A stretch of 34,121 bases of DNA from VMDJ01 sp965659945 (lineage in GTDB: Bacteria; Pseudomonadota; Gammaproteobacteria; Chromatiales; Chromatiaceae), in the NCBI GenBank assembly GCA_965659945.1, contig CBFHYJ010000013.1, positions 1 through 34,121 of the forward strand, in the 5' to 3' direction. The notes below the pieces were generated by a model. That model made no database searches. It had not been told where the DNA came from and worked only from the letters and a program-made list of their open reading frames with translations. Both the position numbers and the translations under genes were made by a program. Of this stretch, positions 1 through 7,390 are shown one piece after another; position 1 is the stretch's first letter, and every line of letters starts with the position of its first letter.

Positions 1-426
1 GAACAATATCTTGAGTTTGCGAGCAATCACGCCATTTTAGTTGGCGCTTTCACAGCAGTACTCGTGGCCCTTATTTGGAATCTGATTTCAAACCCAGGTG
101 GCAAATTCAACATCAGCCCAACTGAAGCAACACAAAAGATCAATCACGACAACGCGGTTGTTTTAGATGTGCGCTCAATGGCTGAATTTAAGAAAGATGG
201 CCACATCGTTAATGCTGAAAATATTCCGCTGAATAGTCTGCAAAAAGACATGAAAGCGTTAGAAAAGTATAAAAACACCCCCATTATCGCAGTCTGTAAA
301 AGCGGTGCTCGTTCGGGCTCAGCCTGCAGCCAATTACGCAAAGCAGGATTTGAACAAGTGTTCAACCTAGCCGGCGGCATTATGGCGTGGGAATCAGCAA
401 ACCTTCCGGTTAAGCGCCGTAAATAA
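1..426 (+). CDS. Rhodanese-like domain protein, membrane-anchored (5' partial)
   Basis: The frame is open from base 1, so the true start lies just upstream; the GTG at 64 is internal. The visible N-terminus (EQYLEFASNHA...) leads into a hydrophobic segment at about residues 11-29, a likely single membrane anchor. A rhodanese domain follows, with the substrate loop CKSGARS carrying the presumed persulfide-forming cysteine and a conserved VLDVRS strand near its start. This matches the YibN type that precedes secB in many gammaproteobacteria. The family moves sulfane sulfur; the actual acceptor is unknown. SecB begins 14 bases after the stop, so they are probably co-transcribed. The glutaredoxin gene grxC, usually between them, is absent. 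Probably only a few N-terminal residues are missing. Confidence 0.9.
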   Translation, partial: EQYLEFASNHAILVGAFTAVLVALIWNLISNPGGKFNISPTEATQKINHDNAVVLDVRSMAEFKKDGHIVNAENIPLNSLQKDMKALEKYKNTPIIAVCKSGARSGSACSQLRKAGFEQVFNLAGGIMAWESANLPVKRRK

Positions 427-440
427 AGTAGGACCCTTCG

Positions 441-899
441 ATGTCTGACGAACAACAAACCGATCGCCAATTCGCGATCCAACGTATCTACACCAAAGAT
501 ATCTCTTTCGAATCGCCGAATGCACCTCAGGTGTTCATCAGTGAGTGGGAGCCAAAGATCAATGTTGACCTCTCAACAGAGATCCAAGCCCTATCTGAAG
601 ACACTATTCAGGTGGTTTTGACGGTGAATGTGGTTGCAAAGCACGAAGATAAGACCGCTTTTTTGGTCGAAGTGCAGCAAGCCGGCATTTTCTTAGCTAA
701 GGGCTTTAGTGAAGAAGAGCTCGGTCCATTGATGGGCATTGGCGCACCGAATGCGCTTTATCCGTATGCCCGTGAGGCGGTGAGTGACTTGATTACACGC
801 GGCAGCTTCCCGCAATTTACTTTGCAGCCAGTTAACTTTGAGCAGATGTACGCTCAACAGATGGCCTCAAATAAAGAGTCTGCGGAGAAAACCCACTAA
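441..899 (+). CDS. secB: Protein-export chaperone SecB
   Basis: 152 residues, close to the 155 of E. coli SecB. SecB is a cytosolic tetramer that keeps precursor proteins unfolded and hands them to SecA. Family signatures are plain: IYTKDISFESPNAP near the N-terminus, EVQQAGIF in the middle, and the block around PYAREAVSDL followed by GSFPQFTLQPVNF. The C-terminal tail (about residues 135-152) is polar and probably disordered, as in the family. The ATG at 441 is preceded by a purine-rich AGTAGGA stretch. It follows the rhodanese gene by 14 bases and precedes gpsA by 5, giving one operon. Confidence 0.98.
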   Translation: MSDEQQTDRQFAIQRIYTKDISFESPNAPQVFISEWEPKINVDLSTEIQALSEDTIQVVLTVNVVAKHEDKTAFLVEVQQAGIFLAKGFSEEELGPLMGIGAPNALYPYAREAVSDLITRGSFPQFTLQPVNFEQMYAQQMASNKESAEKTH

Positions 900-904
900 G
901 CCTT

Positions 905-1906
905 ATGGCAACGCAACAGACCATCGCCATTATTGGAGCCGGCTCATGGGGCACGGCCTTGGCGATTTCCTTGGCACATCGTCATTCGGTGATCCTTTGG
1001 GGGCACTCCAGTGCGGAAATGGACCCATTGGCCCAAGACCGTGAGCATAAAGCGTTTTTACCTGGCATTGCCTTTCCAGATAACCTAAAAGTTAGCACAC
1101 ACTTACAAGATACCCTCACCCAGGCTGATCAAGTTTTGGTTGTTGTGCCCTCTCACGCTTTCTCAAGTATCTGTCAGCAAATTGCAGATATTCGCCCATC
1201 TTTAGATAACCTCGCTTGGGCAACCAAGGGCTTTGATCCAGCTACTCAGCAGCTACTCAGTAATGTGGCAGAAAAGCATTTTCCTCATGCGCATTTCACT
1301 GTGATTTCTGGACCTAGTTTCGCTGGCGAAGTTGCCAAAGGGCTCCCAACTGCTTTAACTGTGGCCTCAAATGATGCGAAAACTGCAGAAACATGGGCCG
1401 AACTGCTTCGATCTGATAACTTTAGGCCGTATATCAGTCACGATCTGATTGGCGTTCAGGTTGGTGGCGCCAGTAAAAACGTGATGGCAATTGCTGCCGG
1501 CATCTCTGACGGTCTTGGATTTGGTGCAAACGCACGCTCAGCCCTAATAACACGTGGTTTAGCCGAAATTATGCGGCTTGGTGGCGCTCTAGGTGCCAAA
1601 AATGACACTTTTATGGGGTTAGCAGGCCTTGGCGATCTAACCCTGACCTGTACGGATAACCAATCGCGCAATCGCCGTATGGGACTTGCCTTAGCACAAG
1701 GACTCTCCGTTGCTGATGCTAAAGCTTCGATAGGGCAAGAGGTTGAAGGCATTAATACTGCACGTGAGGTATGGCAGCTGGCACAGCGCCTAAAGGTTGA
1801 GATGCCGATTACCGAACAAACCTATAAAGTCCTTTATGAAGGTTTAGAGCCTAAACTTGCCGTCCAAAACCTACTTTCTAGGGATGTGGGTAAAGAAAAT
1901 AGCTAA
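905..1906 (+). CDS. gpsA: NAD(P)-dependent glycerol-3-phosphate dehydrogenase
   Basis: 333 residues, the usual length. GpsA reduces dihydroxyacetone phosphate to sn-glycerol 3-phosphate in the cytosol, supplying the backbone for phospholipids. The nucleotide-binding motif GAGSWGTALA is at residues 11-20. ISGPSFAGEVAKGLP is at about 134-148. The catalytic lysine is probably K191 in GGASKNVMAIAAGISDG. The substrate region GLAGLGDLTLTC follows. The start is 5 bases after the secB stop, so translation is probably coupled. No convincing terminator hairpin follows the stop; the next 100 bases are AT-rich. The secB-gpsA pairing is conserved in many gammaproteobacteria. Confidence 0.98.
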   Translation: MATQQTIAIIGAGSWGTALAISLAHRHSVILWGHSSAEMDPLAQDREHKAFLPGIAFPDNLKVSTHLQDTLTQADQVLVVVPSHAFSSICQQIADIRPSLDNLAWATKGFDPATQQLLSNVAEKHFPHAHFTVISGPSFAGEVAKGLPTALTVASNDAKTAETWAELLRSDNFRPYISHDLIGVQVGGASKNVMAIAAGISDGLGFGANARSALITRGLAEIMRLGGALGAKNDTFMGLAGLGDLTLTCTDNQSRNRRMGLALAQGLSVADAKASIGQEVEGINTAREVWQLAQRLKVEMPITEQTYKVLYEGLEPKLAVQNLLSRDVGKENS

Positions 1907-2038
1907 ATTTAAGCTTTTATCACCACTTATTATTCAAAGTTCTTTTTACCTTAGACCTCACGCTATCAAATAACGCTAGACTTTTATATTAAAGTTTTCT
2001 AATATACGATTTGAACTTCATAACCTGGTCGTACTGAA

Positions 2039-2209
2039 ATGCTTCGTGGTATCCGCCGCACATTTTCAATGAAGCTCGGCCAGCGTCTTTTTGTCTGCCT
2101 GAGCAACCAACAGCTTCCACCGGAACTGCGAAAGCGTATCCGTCCTGTGGTTTTGGCTGGCGTTGCTTGTTGGATGGATCGCATCACTTCGAAAAACAGC
2201 ACGGCTTGA
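2039..2209 (+). CDS. Possible small basic protein (56 aa), unrecognised
   Basis: An ATG at 2039 opens a 56-codon frame ending in TGA at 2207-2209; an in-frame stop at 2021 limits it upstream. The product starts MLRGIRRTFSMK and contains PPELRKRIRPVV then LAGVACWMDR. It is rich in arginine and lysine with short hydrophobic patches, suggesting an amphipathic helical protein. Codon choice resembles the neighbouring genes, and the composition is clearly less AT-rich than the flanking spacer, which is why I list it. No good ribosome binding site precedes the ATG. I do not recognise the family. The opposite-strand frame over the same bases (1999-2202) is probably its shadow. It is the main content of the 371-base gap between gpsA and the next small gene. 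Confidence 0.4.
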   Translation: MLRGIRRTFSMKLGQRLFVCLSNQQLPPELRKRIRPVVLAGVACWMDRITSKNSTA

Positions 2210-2277
2210 TCTGCGGTTCAGCTTCTATTCAGGCTTAATTCTTTAGGCTTTAGCGACATTCATCAATGGAGCTAACT

Positions 2278-2409
2278 ATGAAAGCCATTTCATCTGCATT
2301 TCTCATTTTGTTATTGAGCATTAACGCCAATGTCTTCGCGCAAGATGCTGAGCAAGCCGAACCAACTACCAAAACAACTCAAACCGACGCTGAGCCGGAG
2401 TGCGATTAA
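2278..2409 (+). CDS. Small secreted or periplasmic peptide (43 aa), unrecognised
   Basis: A 43-codon frame with a good ribosome binding site (AATGGAG, 6 bases before the ATG). The N-terminus has the form of a Sec signal peptide: MK, then a hydrophobic core of about 13 residues, then NANVFA followed by QDA, so cleavage is predicted after residue 21. The mature part would be about 22 residues, polar and acidic, rich in T, E and Q, ending in PECD with a single cysteine. There is no lipobox, so it is not a lipoprotein. The stop lies 1 base from the stop of the convergent trmL gene. Function is unknown; I infer export only from the signal-like N-terminus. Confidence 0.6.
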   Translation: MKAISSAFLILLLSINANVFAQDAEQAEPTTKTTQTDAEPECD

Positions 2410-2410
2410 G

Positions 2411-2875
2411 TTATTGCGCTTCCGGAAAATCCATCTGTCGCCAGGCTTCATACAGCATGATCGCGGCGGTATTCGATAGGTTAAGGCTACGCTGTCCATT
2501 CAACATGGGCAGTCGTAGTCGCTGTTCTGCAGGCAAGCTATCCAATACCTCTTGAGGCAGACCTCGCGTCTCCGGCCCAAACAAAAATATGTCGCCCGCC
2601 TGATAGCTCACCTGGTCATAACGTTGACGACCACGTGTAGATAAAGCAAACACACGCTGATTTGGCATAGATGCTAAGCAATCATTAAGATTTTGGTGCT
2701 GCAACACACTAGCAAATTCGTGATAATCCAATCCCGCACGGCGTAGTCGTTTGTCGTCGAGTTCAAACCCTAGCGGATGAACCACATGTAAATGACTGCC
2801 CGTATTGGCACACAATCGAATGATGTTTCCGGTATTCGGCGGAATTTCTGGCTGATACAAAACAATGTGAAACAC
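2411..2875 (-). CDS. trmL: tRNA (cytidine/uridine-34 2'-O)-methyltransferase TrmL
   Basis: 154 residues, matching the SPOUT-class TrmL (YibK) family, which methylates the ribose of the wobble base in tRNA-Leu isoacceptors using S-adenosylmethionine. The three SPOUT motifs are in order: PPNTGNIIRLCANTG near the N-terminus, FLFGPETRGLP in the middle, and RSLNLSNTAAIMLYEAWRQ near the C-terminus. These form the trefoil-knot cofactor site. The gene is divergent from the dihydroorotate dehydrogenase gene with only 17 bases between starts, and convergent with the small secreted peptide gene. trmL near secB-gpsA is a common gammaproteobacterial arrangement. Confidence 0.97.
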   Translation of the reverse strand: MFHIVLYQPEIPPNTGNIIRLCANTGSHLHVVHPLGFELDDKRLRRAGLDYHEFASVLQHQNLNDCLASMPNQRVFALSTRGRQRYDQVSYQAGDIFLFGPETRGLPQEVLDSLPAEQRLRLPMLNGQRSLNLSNTAAIMLYEAWRQMDFPEAQ

Positions 2876-2892
2876 ACTAGGATCCTATTTCA

Positions 2893-3861
2893 ATGAGCAA
2901 ACCTGACCCACGACTGAGCTTAGATTTTTGCGGTATGTCTTTTGCCAGCCCGCTGGTTTTACTGTCAGGTTGCGTTGGTTTTGGTGAAGAGTACACACGT
3001 ATTCAAGGCTTCTCCAATACCGATTGTGGTGCTGTCTGTTTAAAAGGCACGACCGGCACACAACGTTTGGGCAACCAGCCGCACCGAGTTTATGAAACAC
3101 CTGAAGGTATGCTTAATGCAATCGGCTTACAGAACCCTGGTGTTGATAAGGTCGTAAATGACATTCTGCCAACTCTTGACTTTGATGAGACACGCTTTAT
3201 CGCAAACGTCTCTGGTTCAACAATTGAAGAGTACATTGAGGTCACGCGTAAATTTGATGACTCTCCGATTGATGCAATTGAGATCAATATCTCATGTCCA
3301 AACGTTAAAGAGGGCGGGGTAGCGTTCGGTAACGATCCAGACATGTCCGCTCGCGTGGTTGAAGCTTGTCGCGGTGTTACCAAAAAGCCGTTGATCACCA
3401 AACTCTCGCCTAACCAAACAAACATTGCTGAAAATGCGCGTCGATGCATCGAAGCCGGTAGTGACGCCTTTGCGGTGATCAATACCTTGATGGGCATGGC
3501 AATTGATATCGAAGCGCAAAAGCCTTTCATTGGAAATAATCAAGGCGGCCTATCCGGACCTGCGATTAAACCAGTTGCGGTTTTAAAGACGCATCAGGTT
3601 TACCAAGTCACCAAAGCACATAACATTCCGATCATTGGTCAGGGTGGGGTACTAACCGCTGAAGATGCGATCGAGTTCTTACTGGCTGGCGCAAGTGCTG
3701 TTGGTGTTGGTACAGCTCTCTTTTACGATCCTCTGGTTTTGCCCAAGATCAATCAAGGAATCGCTGACTATTTGGCCCGTCATAACATTGCCTCTGTGGC
3801 CGAGCTTACTGGCAAACTTCAGCTAAACAGCAACCAATCCAACCGGGGTTGTGGTTGCTAA
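2893..3861 (+). CDS. pyrD: Dihydroorotate dehydrogenase, class 1B-type catalytic subunit
   Basis: 322 residues forming a predicted FMN-binding TIM barrel. It looks like the catalytic (PyrDB) subunit of class 1B dihydroorotate dehydrogenase, which oxidises dihydroorotate to orotate in pyrimidine synthesis. Evidence: VCLKGTT with the FMN-contacting lysine K51, GMLNAIGLQNPGVD at 72-85, EINISCPN with C135 as the likely catalytic base (the quinone-linked class 2 enzymes have serine there), INTLMGMAIDIE, and the phosphate-binding GQGGVLTAEDAIEF and GASAVGVGTALF near the end. The tail ends in NRGCGC, an unusual cysteine pair. No pyrK partner gene is adjacent. Class 1B is unusual in gammaproteobacteria, so transfer is possible. 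AGGA lies 9-10 bases before the ATG. Confidence 0.9.
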   Translation: MSKPDPRLSLDFCGMSFASPLVLLSGCVGFGEEYTRIQGFSNTDCGAVCLKGTTGTQRLGNQPHRVYETPEGMLNAIGLQNPGVDKVVNDILPTLDFDETRFIANVSGSTIEEYIEVTRKFDDSPIDAIEINISCPNVKEGGVAFGNDPDMSARVVEACRGVTKKPLITKLSPNQTNIAENARRCIEAGSDAFAVINTLMGMAIDIEAQKPFIGNNQGGLSGPAIKPVAVLKTHQVYQVTKAHNIPIIGQGGVLTAEDAIEFLLAGASAVGVGTALFYDPLVLPKINQGIADYLARHNIASVAELTGKLQLNSNQSNRGCGC

Positions 3862-3894
3862 GAAAAGCACCCTAAATCAGGACTAAATTCGCGG

Positions 3895-3921
3895 TTCCGA
3901 ATATTCGATTTATGTTATATT
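3895..3921 (+). promoter_or_regulatory. Possible sigma-70 promoter for the 73-aa gene
   Basis: A TATATT -10-like hexamer at 3916-3921 lies 53 bases before the ATG at 3974. TTCCGA at 3895-3900 is a poor -35 candidate with a short 15-base spacer. The region between is AT-rich. Position fits, but the -35 match is weak. Confidence 0.3.
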
Positions 3922-3973
3922 CTTTATCCTGTTCCTAATTCTGGGAGCAGATAACGACGTTCGGAGATTTACT

Positions 3974-4195
3974 ATGAGCGACGTAGAAGCTTTGAAAGCA
4001 GAGAAAAGTGCTTTAATCGCTGAGATGATTGATTTGCAAGCTAAGTTCATTGATCGTGAACATGATGGCGGCATTTCAGGAAAAGACTACTACTACAGCC
4101 AAGAGGGTTTGTTAAAAGACTACCGTCAGGTTTACATGGAAAAAGCCATGCGCGTAGTTGAGTTGTCTCACCAGATTGTGGGTTCACACGCATAA
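3974..4195 (+). CDS. Small hypothetical protein (73 aa), helical
   Basis: 73 residues starting MSDVEALKAEKSALIAEM. The charge and hydrophobic pattern over residues 1-30 and 48-70 suggests two long helices, possibly a coiled coil, linked by a segment rich in glycine and tyrosine (DGGISGKDYYY). No signal peptide or membrane segment is seen. A GGAG stretch 8 bases before the ATG supports the start. The gene has its own probable promoter and is followed by a strong hairpin terminator, so it looks monocistronic. I do not recognise the family and assign no function; it is probably cytosolic. Confidence 0.75.
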   Translation: MSDVEALKAEKSALIAEMIDLQAKFIDREHDGGISGKDYYYSQEGLLKDYRQVYMEKAMRVVELSHQIVGSHA

Positions 4196-4210
4196 TCTGA
4201 GGCTAACGCC

Positions 4211-4246
4211 TAAAAAAAGACCCGCCATTGGCGGGTTTCTTCTTTT
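4211..4246. terminator. Bidirectional Rho-independent terminator
   Basis: A perfect 7-base-pair stem, ACCCGCC (4220-4226) with GGCGGGT (4230-4236) and a 3-base loop. It is flanked by an A run (4212-4218) on the left and a T-rich run (4236-4246) on the right. It can end transcripts from both sides: the 73-aa gene on plus and the 132-aa gene on minus. Confidence 0.88.
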
Positions 4247-4260
4247 ATGGGGACTGGAAA

Positions 4261-4659
4261 TTATTCCGGACGAATATGCTCGATATATTTCGGCACATCT
4301 TCGAGCTCCAACTTCACACCATCACCACTAACTCGAATCATCGCACCACTGCCTTCAACTTTTAAAGCGCAATGCGCATGGCCAGCACTCTCTAATGGCA
4401 CCGGCACCATGTCGCGGTAGGTATAAACATTTTCACCGACATCGCCACCTGCACAATCTGCCGGAAGTGTAGGAAGTTCATCCTCAATGTCTGCATTAGT
4501 GATCACAAGCTCACCGTTCTGCCACCAACGGGTGCGCTCTACTGAGCCTGTCATGATCTTGATCAAGTAAGCAGGTTCGAAACGGACGCGCACGTCATCG
4601 CCATCTTTGCTCACGCTAACAATCTTCGAACCGGGCAAATCTATGTTTGTGCTATCCAT
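4261..4659 (-). CDS. Hypothetical protein (132 aa), beta-rich
   Basis: 132 residues beginning MDSTNIDLPGSKI. The alternation of short hydrophobic and charged stretches (IVSVSKDGDDVRVRFEP, ELVITNADIED, MIRVSGDGVKLELEDV) suggests a beta-strand-rich cytosolic domain. Two cysteines (PADCAGGD and HAHCALK) and a small aromatic cluster (RTRWW, VYTYRDM) stand out. No signal peptide or membrane segment is visible. The start is followed upstream by an AT-containing spacer of 70 bases to ntrC, and its 3' end faces the shared terminator at 4211-4246. I do not recognise the family. Confidence 0.75.
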   Translation of the reverse strand: MDSTNIDLPGSKIVSVSKDGDDVRVRFEPAYLIKIMTGSVERTRWWQNGELVITNADIEDELPTLPADCAGGDVGENVYTYRDMVPVPLESAGHAHCALKVEGSGAMIRVSGDGVKLELEDVPKYIEHIRPE

Positions 4660-4729
4660 TGAGCATCTCTAAAAATCAAAGCGGCATTATAAAGGGTGCG
4701 CTCACACAATAGAGCGGTTTAGCGCACGG

Positions 4730-6154
4730 TTATCCCGTAATGCGATAGGTCTCTTCAAGCCCTAATTCTTTTAACTTTCGTGTCAGCGTATTACGTCCCC
4801 AACCCAACAAGCGCGCTGCATCCTGTTTACGACCACCAGTATGCGCTAGCGCCGTTTCGATCATGATGGTTTCAAAGTCAGGCATTGCATCATCAAGAAT
4901 TGCCTGCTTACCAGCTGATAAATGACGCTGTGCCCACTGACGTAAACCTTCTTGCCAAGAACCGATTTGAGCTGTACTTGGTGTCACTTCATCATGCAGC
5001 TCTGCGGGTAAATCATCCGGGAAGATCTCTCGACCTGATCCCATGACGGTTAACCAACGTGCGGTGTTTTCTAATTGACGAACATTGCCACGCCATTCAA
5101 AGCTTTGAAGGTCTTCAATCGCTTTGGGCATCAAGACTTTCTTCTCAACCGATAACTCTTTAGCAGCACGCTTTAAGAAGTGATCCATCAACAAAGGAAT
5201 ATCTTCACGCCGTTCACGCAAGGCTGGAACATGCACACGGATAACATTTAAACGATGGAACAAGTCTTCACGGAAGCGTCCGTCACTGACGAGCTTTTCT
5301 AAATTTTGATGGGTTGCCGCAATGATGCGCACATCGACCTTCACTGCTTCGTGTCCACCCACGCGATAGAAAACACCATCTGACAAAACACGCAGCAAAC
5401 GCGTTTGTAACTCAGCCGGCATGTCGCCGATTTCATCAAGGAAGAGGGTGCCGCCATTGGCTTGTTCAAAACGACCTTGGCGTCTTACTTGCGCACCGGT
5501 AAAGGCGCCCTTTTCATGGCCAAACAATTCTGACTCTAGTAAGTCATGAGGGATTGCGGCCATATTTAACGCAATGAAAGGGCCTTGTGAACGTGGGCTG
5601 TGTTTATGCAGCGCATGCGCAACAAGCTCTTTACCTGTACCCGACTCACCATTAATTAATACGGTAATGTTAGAGCGCGCTAAACGCCCAATCGCGCGGA
5701 ACACCTCCTGCATCGCAGGTGCTTCACCGACGATTTCCATCACTTGATCTTTTTGTTCAGGCTGCTGACCTTGACTTTCTTTACTGACACGACATGCACG
5801 TTGCACTTGCTCTATTGCATCATTGATATCAAATGGCTTTGGCAAATATTCAAATGCACCGCTGTGATAAGCCGAAACCGCACTATCTAAATCTGAGTGT
5901 GCCGTCATGATGATGACCGGCAGTTCTGGGTAGCTTTCTTTTATCTCTTCTAATAATGCAATGCCATCTTGTCCTGGCATACGCACATCCGACATGATCG
6001 CATCGGGTTGTACGCGCTTGAGTGCGACCATCACGCCTTCAGCGCTTTCAAAGCTACGCACGGAGATGCCCGCTTTAACAAATGCTTTTTCTAAAACCCA
6101 TCGAATAGAGCGATCATCATCAATCACCCAAACTGTATTGTCATGTTCCGACAC
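4730..6154 (-). CDS. ntrC: Nitrogen regulation response regulator NtrC
   Basis: Sigma-54-dependent activator of nitrogen-assimilation genes. I choose the GTG at 6154 (474 residues; E. coli 469) because the receiver domain begins right after it and AGGAAGA lies about 6 bases upstream. The same frame runs open to an ATG at 6232, but that 26-residue extension lies inside ntrB and does not look like NtrC. Domains: receiver at about 5-120 with phosphoacceptor D56 and K106; AAA+ domain at about 140-370 with Walker A GESGTGKE (169-176), the sigma-54 contact motif GAFTGA (216-221) and Walker B LFLDEIGD (237-244); Fis-type helix-turn-helix at the C-terminus (GGRKQDAARLLGWGRNTLTR). The start overlaps the ntrB end by 14 bases, implying coupled translation. 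Confidence 0.97.
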   Translation of the reverse strand: MSEHDNTVWVIDDDRSIRWVLEKAFVKAGISVRSFESAEGVMVALKRVQPDAIMSDVRMPGQDGIALLEEIKESYPELPVIIMTAHSDLDSAVSAYHSGAFEYLPKPFDINDAIEQVQRACRVSKESQGQQPEQKDQVMEIVGEAPAMQEVFRAIGRLARSNITVLINGESGTGKELVAHALHKHSPRSQGPFIALNMAAIPHDLLESELFGHEKGAFTGAQVRRQGRFEQANGGTLFLDEIGDMPAELQTRLLRVLSDGVFYRVGGHEAVKVDVRIIAATHQNLEKLVSDGRFREDLFHRLNVIRVHVPALRERREDIPLLMDHFLKRAAKELSVEKKVLMPKAIEDLQSFEWRGNVRQLENTARWLTVMGSGREIFPDDLPAELHDEVTPSTAQIGSWQEGLRQWAQRHLSAGKQAILDDAMPDFETIMIETALAHTGGRKQDAARLLGWGRNTLTRKLKELGLEETYRITG

Positions 6155-7244
6155 GTTGTTCTTCCTGTTGCTCTGTTGCCAATGACACATCGAGTGGCAA
6201 CAAAATCGAAAACACGGTTTTACCGGGTTCACTTTGGAACTCGATCAAACCTTTATGTTGATTAACTAACTTCTGCGCTATAGATAGGCCTAAACCCATG
6301 CCTTCACCGGAGGTAACCATCGGTAAGAACAAGCTATCACTTAAGTCAGGCGGCACGCCCGGGCCGTTATCAATGATGTCGATTTGCGCAACCAGTCGAT
6401 GAAGCACACCACCGATCGTAAAGTTACGCACCACGCGACTTTTCAAAATAATCTCGCCATCACCTTTTAATGCTTTTGCTGCATTACCTACGATATTCAT
6501 CACCGACTGAATCAGTTGATCTAAGTCGCCTTCTATCTCAGGGATGCTTGGGTCGTAGTCCCGAATAATTTTAAGCTCACGATTTTTTGAATCCGCGAGG
6601 ATTACCGAGCGCACACGCTCGAGTACTTGGTGAATACTGACCTCAGTAAAGTTTGGTCGCTTATTTGGTCCAAGCACGCGATCAACCAACGCCTGTAGTC
6701 GATCCGCTTCTTGAATAATCACATCAGTGTATTCACTCAATTCGGGATCGGTAAGTTCTGCCGCAAGTAATTGAGCAGCACCACGTAAACCACCTAATGG
6801 GTTCTTTATTTCGTGTGCTAAACCACGTACAAAATTACGCGTGGTAAGTAACTGTGAATTAAGTTGGTTTTCTCGCGTGATCCGCAATTGGCGATCAACC
6901 TGCTGCATCTCCATGACGGCCATCAAGCTATCTTCATCTTCATCATGAAAGGTCGAAAAGACATAATCAATTGTCTTGGCGCTTTGATCTGCCGCATTGA
7001 GTGCGACACCACGACGACTGATGATTTCTCCCTCAGCCAGATCGTTCAATAACTGCACCAAGTTGCGATGATCAAAGGTAATCCAATACGGCAGCTGCTG
7101 ACCCAAGGTGTAACTAGAGCTCACCGCAAATAATGCTTCGGCCGGCGGATTCAAATACCGCACTCGACCGCGCACATCAAAGACCGCAATCGAAGTAGCC
7201 AGATGATCAAAGAGAGAGTTGTGTTGAGTATCCGACAGAACCAT
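6141..7244 (-). CDS. ntrB: Nitrogen regulation sensor histidine kinase NtrB
   Basis: 367-residue soluble kinase/phosphatase that phosphorylates NtrC under nitrogen limitation and is controlled by the PII protein. A PAS domain covers about 8-120. The H-box is GLAHEIKNPLGGLRGAAQLL with phosphoacceptor H144. The ATP-binding domain follows, with N-box NIVGNAAKAL, G1 box DNGPGVPPDL and G2 box GMGLGLSIAQKLV. There are no membrane segments, as expected. It lies downstream of glnA on the same strand, separated by a terminator and an NtrC palindrome, and overlaps ntrC by 14 bases. This layout suggests that ntrBC can be expressed both by readthrough from glnA and from a local NtrC-repressed promoter. 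Confidence 0.97.
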   Translation of the reverse strand: MVLSDTQHNSLFDHLATSIAVFDVRGRVRYLNPPAEALFAVSSSYTLGQQLPYWITFDHRNLVQLLNDLAEGEIISRRGVALNAADQSAKTIDYVFSTFHDEDEDSLMAVMEMQQVDRQLRITRENQLNSQLLTTRNFVRGLAHEIKNPLGGLRGAAQLLAAELTDPELSEYTDVIIQEADRLQALVDRVLGPNKRPNFTEVSIHQVLERVRSVILADSKNRELKIIRDYDPSIPEIEGDLDQLIQSVMNIVGNAAKALKGDGEIILKSRVVRNFTIGGVLHRLVAQIDIIDNGPGVPPDLSDSLFLPMVTSGEGMGLGLSIAQKLVNQHKGLIEFQSEPGKTVFSILLPLDVSLATEQQEEQRVGT

Positions 7245-7264
7245 ACAATTACTTCAGCAATAAG

Positions 7265-7280
7265 TGCGCCAACTTGGCTC
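7265..7280. promoter_or_regulatory. Possible weak NtrC site upstream of ntrB
   Basis: TGCGCCAACTTGGCTC resembles the NtrC palindrome (TGCACCA, 3 bases, TGGTGCA) but has decayed outer arms. It lies 20 bases before the ntrB start, where bound NtrC would interfere with transcription. The strong palindrome at 7358-7386 supports a control region here. Confidence 0.4.
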
Positions 7281-7357
7281 ACACCAAGAAGCGACTTTTT
7301 CTAGGTTTTTCATGTTCTGACGCCCAATATTCACTTAACAACTTAAGTAGACTACCA

Positions 7358-7386
7358 CGCACACGCACCAATTTGGTGCGTGTGCG
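7358..7386. promoter_or_regulatory. NtrC-binding palindrome between glnA and ntrB
   Basis: A perfect inverted repeat with 13-base arms (CGCACACGCACCA at 7358-7370 and its complement at 7374-7386) around ATT. The core GCACCA-ATT-TGGTGC matches the known NtrC operator. It lies downstream of the glnA terminator and 114 bases before ntrB. This is the place where enteric bacteria have the NtrC-repressed glnL promoter. It could also fold as a hairpin in RNA, but it lacks a U tract. Confidence 0.8.
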
Positions 7387-7390
7387 CATA

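Noticed and set aside
1999..2202. 67-codon minus-strand ORF in the gpsA downstream gap
   Set aside because: The plus-strand frame over the same bases has more coding-like codons; the minus product is low in structure.
3090..3530. 146-codon minus-strand ORF
   Set aside because: It is a shadow of the dihydroorotate dehydrogenase gene, with no recognisable domain.
6155..6232. 26-residue N-terminal extension of ntrC to an ATG at 6232
   Set aside because: It lies wholly in ntrB, is not NtrC-like, and the GTG at 6154 has a good ribosome binding site.
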